Position numbers and translations under genes: made by a program. DNA of 64,000 nucleotides from Henricia sp. BOLD:AAB3569 (Eukaryota > Echinodermata > Asteroidea > Spinulosida > Echinasteridae): assembly GCA_037783545.1 (NCBI GenBank), contig JBBELK010000397.1, positions 310,001 to 374,000 on the forward strand, in the 5' to 3' direction. The notes under the pieces are model-generated. The model worked only from the letters and a program-made list of their open reading frames with translations. It had not been told where the DNA came from and ran no database searches. Shown piece after piece: positions 44,401-53,400 of this stretch. Numbering within the stretch: the stretch's first letter is position 1; each line of letters begins with the position of its first letter.

Positions 44401-47400
44401 ACAAAGCTGAAATTTTTCTTTCTTTTGAAATATAGAGCGGTTTCATGCTGTCAGGGTCACTAAACCCTCCCGTGTTTATCCTCCAGATCAGGGAGAGAAC
44501 AATAGAGCCACGTGGGGAAACGCACGTGGCTGCTAGCAGAAAAGCACGAGGCTCTGTTCTCTCCCCTTCTGGAGGAGATGTTTATTGACCCGTGACACGG
44601 GAGATGCTCCTTGCCCCGTGCCCTGTGACAGCGTGAAACTGCTCTATAAAGTTGGCAGATTAGCTTCTGAAAATCCATCTTTGCTACACACCTGGCATTC
44701 TTAACAAAGAATCAATGAGTTTTTACTTTTCCTGTTTCAGGATTGTGCTACCCCTGCCAAGAAACCGTCAGCATAAAGTGTTCTTGCGGCTCGACCACCA
44801 TCACTGTTCCCTGCGGTCGAGATCGTGCGACTAAACCACCAAAATGCAACAAGCCTTGCAGGTACAAAGTTTATGTGGTATTTAATTTGAAATAGATGAG
44901 CATTCTTGAAAACCAAAAGTCTTTTAAAAGATTTAAATCTCAGTAAAATAGCATTTAAATGTCATTTGAGTTTCCAAGAGTATACTTCTCTTTAAAGATA
45001 GATTACAGGATTGGAAAACTGTTACCAATAGCATTATCTCTATGTGTGATTGATAAAAACAACCTGTGTATAAAGGCCCGTTTACACTCGATTCGCCTTT
45101 GCCGAATCGAACTCCGCAATTTCCAAAAAGGGGAGTGGAAGCCGGGTAGGCGCTAAGTGTAAATGCAAAATGTGAATTGAACAAGGCGGATCAGACCTGG
45201 GTCTGATTCATCTTTTTCAAGTCACCTTTGAGGAATCGTGAAGGTCACTTGTAGTGTAAACGCTACCCTAATACAGATTTGGCAATTTGAGTGACCTTGG
45301 GGCGGTTCCCGCCGTGTAGCAGATTTAATTGACAATCTGGCACTAGTGCCATATATAACACCTAACGGCTCACGCATGCGCTGCAGTTGCAACTAGTGGT
45401 GACTTTTGCGGTTTCTGAAGGCGAGTTGAAGCCGGATCGAGGTGTAGTGTAAACGCGGCAAATGTTCAGTTTTGCGGTCGCAATAAAAATGCTGGGTCTG
45501 TATCCACCTGTGTCGGTTCGAGTGTAAACACGGTGACAGTCAGCTCAGTACCTTATCTACATTCTAAGTACCTTATCTACGTTCTACAAAACAATGAAAA
45601 ACTGTTTGACCGGAAAAAAAAGATTGCTTGAAATTATGGGACGTTCCAAATCCTGTATATGGACTTTAACAAAAGTACAACAATCAAACACAGCCAAAGA
45701 TTATTGTTGGGAAAGACTTAAAGGCCCTTAGATCTGTTTTTGAGCGATTCTGAGAATAAAATTATTGTAAATAGAAAGAAGGACATCAACAAACTCATCC
45801 AAAGAAATTTCAGCTCTGTCAAATGTACCACGTTTTCCAAAAACATGAAAATCCATATATGCGTTTTGCCGGTCTTGGCGGGGTGTTTCAAATATTCATT
45901 CTCAGTCGGTCGCGTACTCTGTGGCTCGCGTCATGCACTCTGTTGCGCGCGTCATACTGCGGGTGCACGCGACCAATAGACTAGAGTTAAAAAATGCATC
46001 GCGTTGGAACAGCACACACGTGGTACACAGCCCCCATTTCAGACCGCCCAGATGAGAGAACCAACTAAGTAAATCGTTTGCAAACGATCTAAATAATTTC
46101 ATCTTCATGGATTATTTTCTGGTAAAATTATATCATCTCGGGCGGAAACATTTCATTAGATAGTTGCTACTAATTTAATCTTTACTTTGAGGAAGGTTTT
46201 CCCTGTCAACTTGTTGATCATTGCAAATTATATACAGTGGGCCTTTAACAATAAGTTGGGTCCATTGGTGTAATTGGGGCATAACAATGTCCACCGATTT
46301 TGTTCCACCAAGAATTCCCCCAGATTGCCACCACGACCAACGTGACCCACACCGATGTCATTTCCAGCGCTGTCCGCCATGCCAACAGGCATGCAACAAG
46401 CCCATGTCAAACTGCAGTCACCGATGTCCCTGGCAGTGCCATAGTGCAGTCTTGGTCAAGCAAGTCGAGAACAAGGTGCATTTGAAATTTGAGATTTTTT
46501 TTACAAAATAAAAAGTATGTGCGATCATGATTCACTCGATTCGCCTTTGCCGAATCGAACTCCGCAATTTCCAAAAAGGGGAGTTGAAGCCGGGTAGGCG
46601 CCAAGTGTAAACGCAAAAGGTGAATTGAAAAAGGCAGATCAGACCCAGGTCTGATTCGCCTTTTTCAATTAACCTTTGGGGTAGGGTTGAACCCCGCAAT
46701 TGTAGGGTTCAACCCTGCAATTGTCAAGGTCGCTTGTAGTGTAAACGCTACCCGAATACAGATTCGGCAATTTGAGTGTCCTTGGGGCGGTGCCCGCCGT
46801 GTGGTCGATTTAATTGTCCAATCTGGCACCAGTTCCGCAACACCTAACAGCTCACGCATGCGCTGCAGTTACAATTAGTGGTGACTTTTGCGGTTTCTGA
46901 AGGTGAGTTGAAGCCGGATCGAGGTGTAGTGTAAACGCAGCAAATGTTCAGTTTTGTGGTCGCAATAAAAATGCTTGGACTGTATCCACCTTTGCCGGTT
47001 CGAGTGTAAACACGGTGCAAGTCGCCCTTTACAAGGCCCACAGGCCCCTGAAGGTAAGGGCTACCAAAGTTAATTGCAGAGAAACCAGCCCTTCACACCA
47101 TAACCAAGGTGCCCCTATTTTTAAGCAAGCGTGGTAAAGTGCCTTGCTCAAGGGCACAAGCATCACAACCCATCGCGGCCACGATCCGAACACACATTCC
47201 AGTATTGCACAAGAACTTGAGTTCAGTGCACTAGACAACTGGGGTGGATTGCAATAAAACGCACTAACCAGTTAGTGCACTAAAATTACGTCACGCGACT
47301 TCAAACGCGTCACCCCAAGTACGTTTTGATTAGTGCACTTAGTTTGGCGGTTTCAATAAAGAAAAGTGCACTAAAACATAGCACACTAACACCACTTTCT

Positions 47401-50400
47401 CTTAGTCTACTACAAACCTGTCTAACCAATGCTTTCCTATTACGTTTTGTGGTGGGAGGCGGGGGAACGACCGTGTCGTCTGCTTTGCAGAATTCCGAGT
47501 CGTCTGTTTGTTTTTTCTAGAGCATGCGTAGGCTACCATTTTCATGAAAACATGGATGTGTCATGGAAAAGAAATTATTATTTTTTCGAATGTATATGAT
47601 AGACAAAGCAAGGCATATAATGCAACAAACTTTATTGGAAAACAAATATGCCTACCATTATCGCACATCCGCCAAAATGTTATCAAGATGACATTCAACT
47701 TTCGTCCGAACGCACCTATCTACCTACTGAAAGTTTATTTATTTATTGATTTGCATGACGGCTTGCGCTTATATAACTCTTTGGCATGAAGGTATATTTG
47801 TGTAATGTATTACTTTACTTCGCTCATTCCCAGCGTGCCTTATACATTCCCTGTATAAAAAGGCGCACTGTTAAAGGTACACACCGGCCTATACTGTTTA
47901 CGTAATTTAGTAATACAGCATCCTTGACAATCATTTTTGATGGTCCTTGTGAAAAAAGATCGTCAAAATTCCCGTAATTAACCACAAAAGCTTACAATTA
48001 ATATAAACGGTCAATAGTCGAATTATACGCTTTATACCAGCCGTTCACTATCGCGCGAGACTCGTTCACAACTTTGTCGGAAACGATTCGCTCTTCACTT
48101 GGCAGCTTTTTGCTTTGGATATCTCTCATTTTCTGCTGAAGATTTCACTGGACAGCCTGGACGACCGAATGGGTTTTTCCGTTTTCCGATATTCATGGTT
48201 TGTCTTCACGAAAGTACAATTGTAGTTCCGGTTTTGGGCGGACAACGTGTGTGATGTGCCGTGGGGCTAAATGTCACATTGTCCGGTAGACTCTCCACCG
48301 TGAAACTCGCTTCAGTGCCTTGGACTTTGTGTCAAAATTGTATGTTCGATTTTTCAGAGTTATGTTTGTTTCATAACCTAAATAAATAGTCTCTTTCGTC
48401 AAATACTCATAAATATTTTGAAAATAAATTCAGAGCTGAATGTGATGCAGTACTACAGTAATATAATGTAAACTTCAGGAATAAACTGTGTATATCAAAA
48501 CTAACTCCAAGGACACGTGATTTATCCGAACCAAAATCTGGTTTCGATAAATCACGCGACCTCGATTTTTTGAAAATGCTAAAAAACGGCAACATTTGGT
48601 GATTTCTTTTCAGGTTCTCTTCAGTCGATTTCGGAAAGACTTTCAGAATCATTTATAGGTCTATTTCGAGCCCAAAATAGCCCAACAAAGCCGGTGTGTC
48701 CCTTTAATGAGCAAATTACTTTACTCGCGCGCGCGTAAACAAAATTAAATTGATACATTTTGTGGCATACTGTACTAGTACAAAGTAGTAGCTGGCTTCG
48801 TGGCCGGTGTGTGTACAACTAGATATAGGCAGCAGTACATGCAGTAAGCAGTTGCCCTACGTAATTTTGCGTTTAGACACACTTTTTGCAACTTAGGCAT
48901 AGCCTACGTGCAACGTACGTGTACATTATGTTTCATATTTCAAGAATTATAAACTGACAGTAAACATCGATAGTGTGCCAGTGTTTGAAGAAGGTTGAGG
49001 TAGGATGACACATTTTGTCTGCGAAATTTCTTTTTTCTGTGCATTGCACTTCATTCATTATTTTTTTTACAATGGCATACCGCTATATCGCATATGTTGA
49101 GCCGAGTGTGATTGCTCCAGTTTGGGACCGAAATCGGAAGCCATTTAACACATCCACACTGGATTAACTTTAAACTGCACGTCAAAATAGGGACGTATTC
49201 GACCTAATACACATCTTACAAACCTGAATCGCCAGGGAAATCTTCAAATTTCCGCTAATTTTGCGATTGAAAACGATTTTATCGCCGTTAATAACCGCCA
49301 TTTTGACAGCAGCAAAAAGTACACTTACGTTAGTGAACTTGAACATTTGTATTGAAACTGGCTAGTGACTTTGCGTAAGTGGACTAATGCTAGTTCATTT
49401 TCTTAGTGCACTTTGGCCATAGTGCACTAACTGGTAAGTGCGTTTTATTGCAATCCACCCCAGGGCCTTAACACCCCATAATGCTAGTATCTCTGGACAC
49501 CCATTGCTGACCGAGAGTCCTATTGATTTGTTTATGGCAGGGTGTTAGAATGGCCCCTTGGGAACCTAAACCACAAGCCCACTTGACGCTTCAGGAAAAG
49601 CCGTGCCCACCGTGCCAGGTGCCGATACCAACAGAGTGTCTGGGCAAACATGAGGTACTGAAATCCAGTAATGTTATGACTCGGGTCTACGCGAGTCTCA
49701 ATTTTTTAATGACGTAACTCGACTCAAATGTTTCATAATTTTTGTATAAAACAAATTTTGTATAAATTTACTTAATTTACCAAATCAACATTATCAGTAC
49801 CAATTACAAATTGGTATTTGAGAGATGAGACAGAAATGCTCAGTTTTAGAGATGGGAGGAAAACGTGTATAGTCAAACCTCGTTAATATGCAGATTACTT
49901 TGCAGATTACCTTGTTATAACGGAAATAATAAAGGATTGGGGCCACCCATTCCCACAAGATGAAGTAGAGACTGAAAACCCAATCCACATACTGACCCCA
50001 ACAGGATTTGAACCAGGGCCACAGAGGGGAAGTACTGCTATGCCAACCTGATCCTTAACTTGTTTGGACTCGAACCTGAACATTTTTTGTCTTGAGTCTG
50101 CCCAAAACAACATTAAAATCTTTAATCGTAATTATATAATATTGGATGGCTTTGAGGGTGATATGAGAATATACCGCACGAGTCATGAAAATACGGAACG
50201 AGCTGAAGGCGAGTTCGGTATTTTCATGACGAGTGTGGTATATTCTCATATCACCCGAAAAGACATCCAATATTATTGTTATATAAAATTAAGTTTTGTT
50301 TTGAAAGATTTCCGCGAGATTTTTGTCTGTTTGGTGTTGAAAACGTCAGTTTACAAATGCATGCGCTTTTGTTACTGTTGTACTGTATTTTTTGTTACTG

Positions 50401-53400
50401 TACTCTGGCGCGCGTTGCACACGCACGCAATCCATTCCCTCGATCCATGACGCGCGTGTGTTCGTGGTGCGCCCAACGTGCACGCACATCGAATCTGGGC
50501 TCTGTGCTGCACAGTAACGAAACGCACAGTGTCCGCCAAAGCTTCATTTTATATAATATTAAAATATCTTTCATTAGGATGTACAATCTTTCATGGTTGA
50601 TTGTCGTGTACCAATAATTTGTGTTTCTAGACCCACGATCTGCCGTGTGCATTTGTTCGCCCATTTTCCTGCAATAAACAGTGCGGGCAACTACTGCCCT
50701 GCAGTAATCACCGGTGTACGTTAGAATGCCATACAGTCACTGCAGAAGGGAACCAGGTATGTACTGTAACAATGGTCAAGTTCGGGCGGTCTGTTCTTGA
50801 CAGCGAGCAATGATCTTGCGCTCAACGACGGGAACACGACTCGAGAACACTGCACTCGGAACAGAATCACACACCACCTACAGTTGAAGTCAGAAGTATA
50901 AATACATGTACACCACTACCATCATCACCCAAAATGGTAAACAGGACTACCCGAACCATTGCAAAGGTGTACAAGCTATGTTTTAAGTACTGCATGCACG
51001 TGAGGAATTCCACAAAATCAAGAATTTAGTAAATACTGTTACAAAAATGGTGTAAGCGCACCAGGTTTAACACTTGGTTGCATACAGTTGTATTTATACT
51101 TCTGACTTCAACTGTATCCATCGAGAACAAGTTACCCGTGTCAAGAACAGACTGCACAAACTCGACCACTGTAGTGTGAGACTGCACACAGAGCGTACGA
51201 CGGTTTGTAACCGTTTGGTTGTGTTTGTTTCAGAGCGGTCCTCAATGCAAGTCTTGCGATGCGGGTTGCAGTAAGCCACGGCCTGCAGAGTGTAGCCACC
51301 CATGCCTTAGGCCATGTCACCCTGGGCCGTGGTCCACACACACAGCATACGACAACGCTTTGTAACGGTTTGGTTGTGTTTGTTTCAGAGCGGTCCTCAA
51401 TGCAAGTCTTGCGATGCACGTTGCAGTAAGCCACGGCCTGCAGGGTGTAGCCACCCATGCCTTAAGCCATGTCACTCAGGGCCGTGTCCACCATGCACAC
51501 AGAGCATACGACAACGCTGCCACTGTAAAATGATGGTGCTACATATTGAATGCTGGTGAGTATTCTATTTAAAACCTTAGCTAGTTCTAAAGGTGGGTTC
51601 GACTCTCGGACCTGTGGCCAATTTCATAAAACTGTTCAGCAAATAAAATTGCTTAAAAAATTGGTTAATAGCAAGAATGGCAGAATACCACTCAATGCAT
51701 AGTTCCGAGATTGCCCAGTTAATCCCGCCCCTTAGATACTGTTGCTATGTGCTCACAAGCCAACGCAAAACAATGGTGACACAACGTACAAAGCAACGGG
51801 ACTCGGCATGGAAAGCACAGATACATTGGAGAAAACTCAAAGGTATTTATGTTTTAGGGTCGACAGTTACCGTAGCACACACTGAGCGAAGGGCTAGTAA
51901 TGCAGGGATGACATATATTCATAAAAATGCGCTTTCCTACCTTTGAACAGCGAATCGCCGACATTGAAACCAAAATTCACCCGGTCACTGGCGCATACGA
52001 CATGTACAAACTGTATATGGGCAGAAAATCGCTTGATTGTATGTGATGCAATGCACTTTGACCTATGTGGGCGCTGTCTGCTAGCTCTGTTGTGATTGGT
52101 CGGCGGGTTCGGCTTGATTGACAGGTCGGAACTATGCATTGTAATACAGATCAAATAAGATTTTGACTGCTAACCCATTTTTATAAAGCAAACAAATTTT
52201 GGATTAAACAAATTTTTCTGCTAAACAGCTTGATGAAATTGGTCCCTGGCCATCTATGGTATGTGTGCCCAAGGCAGTTTGCCACACATTGCCTCTCTCC
52301 GCCCAGGAGTAAATGGGTACCTGAGAGGGTAGCGAATGTTGGTGTTTGATTAACCATTGAGTGCCTAATAGGCAGCCTGGGCTGTATGGAGTGATTTATG
52401 GAGTGATTTAATAGAGGAGCCCTATGATCAGAGGGAAATAATAATGTAGGTGCCATGATTGGGGTTTCCCCAGTCCATATTATTATTTCTAAGGGCTCTC
52501 GGAAAAAACATTTTGTTGGGTTTTAACTGATTAGTTAATGAATGCATGTGATGAGCTGACCTCTGGATCTGCATATTTGTGTGTGGTCTCCCATACAGCC
52601 TTAGAAGTGAAGGAGTGTGGTTATGCACATACTAAAACATAAAATCATTTAGCCAGAGTAATAATAATAATAATAGACCGTTCTTATATAGCGCATTACA
52701 GATCCGACGGATCTCTCAATGCGCTATAATGTACATGTTCTTTTTGTGAACTGTGTATTTTGTTGATCATTTGCAGCAAATGGACCTCGGCTAACACTGA
52801 CGAAAGCTCCACATTGTTATCATGTCAAGGGCCATGCACCAAGCAGCTAGCATGCTCCCATTTATGTAGTAAGAGCTGCCACCCAGGAGAGTGCTCAAGG
52901 ACTGAGGATTGCACCAAGAAAGTGGCCGTCAAGTGTCCATGCAAGAGAAGGAAAAAGGTTAATGTTTGGAGCCAAATAGCCTTTCTACAATGTCAGATTT
53001 TTGTCTGAAGACTTCGTCCACATTGTCAGACATAAGTCTGTGATGTTTCATAATTTTGTTCAGTCATGTGGCCATCACAGCTGTTGTCTGTCGCAACAAG
53101 ACGGACATGTCTGTTGAGACAAAAATCTGATAGTGTAGAGCTAGAGAAGCTTTAACATTCCTGTACATGTGCCAACCCTCCCGGATTTTGCAACAGATTC
53201 TTCGGAAAATGACTAAAAACCCTCCTGGATTGTCAATTAACAACCTTGGGGATTTTCAGATGTGTTTGGAGTCACGGATCATGAACCCGTTTTCCCAGAT
53301 GTCTTCCTCAAAATCCAGGAGGGTTGGCAGCTCTGCAGTAGTGTTGTTAGGTGCCTTCATGTGTGTGATAGATTCTATTGTTATTATAAACAGGACTTTT

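Larger units (their letters stand above)
47116..49487 (-). repeat. SINE split by a 2.2-kb TIR element
   Basis: SINE body GTGCCTTGCTCAAGGGCACA and CACTAGACAA on the left; the head remnant TTAACACCCCATAATG resumes after 49463. Same family as 9829-10040. In NFXL1 intron 12. Confidence 0.75.
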
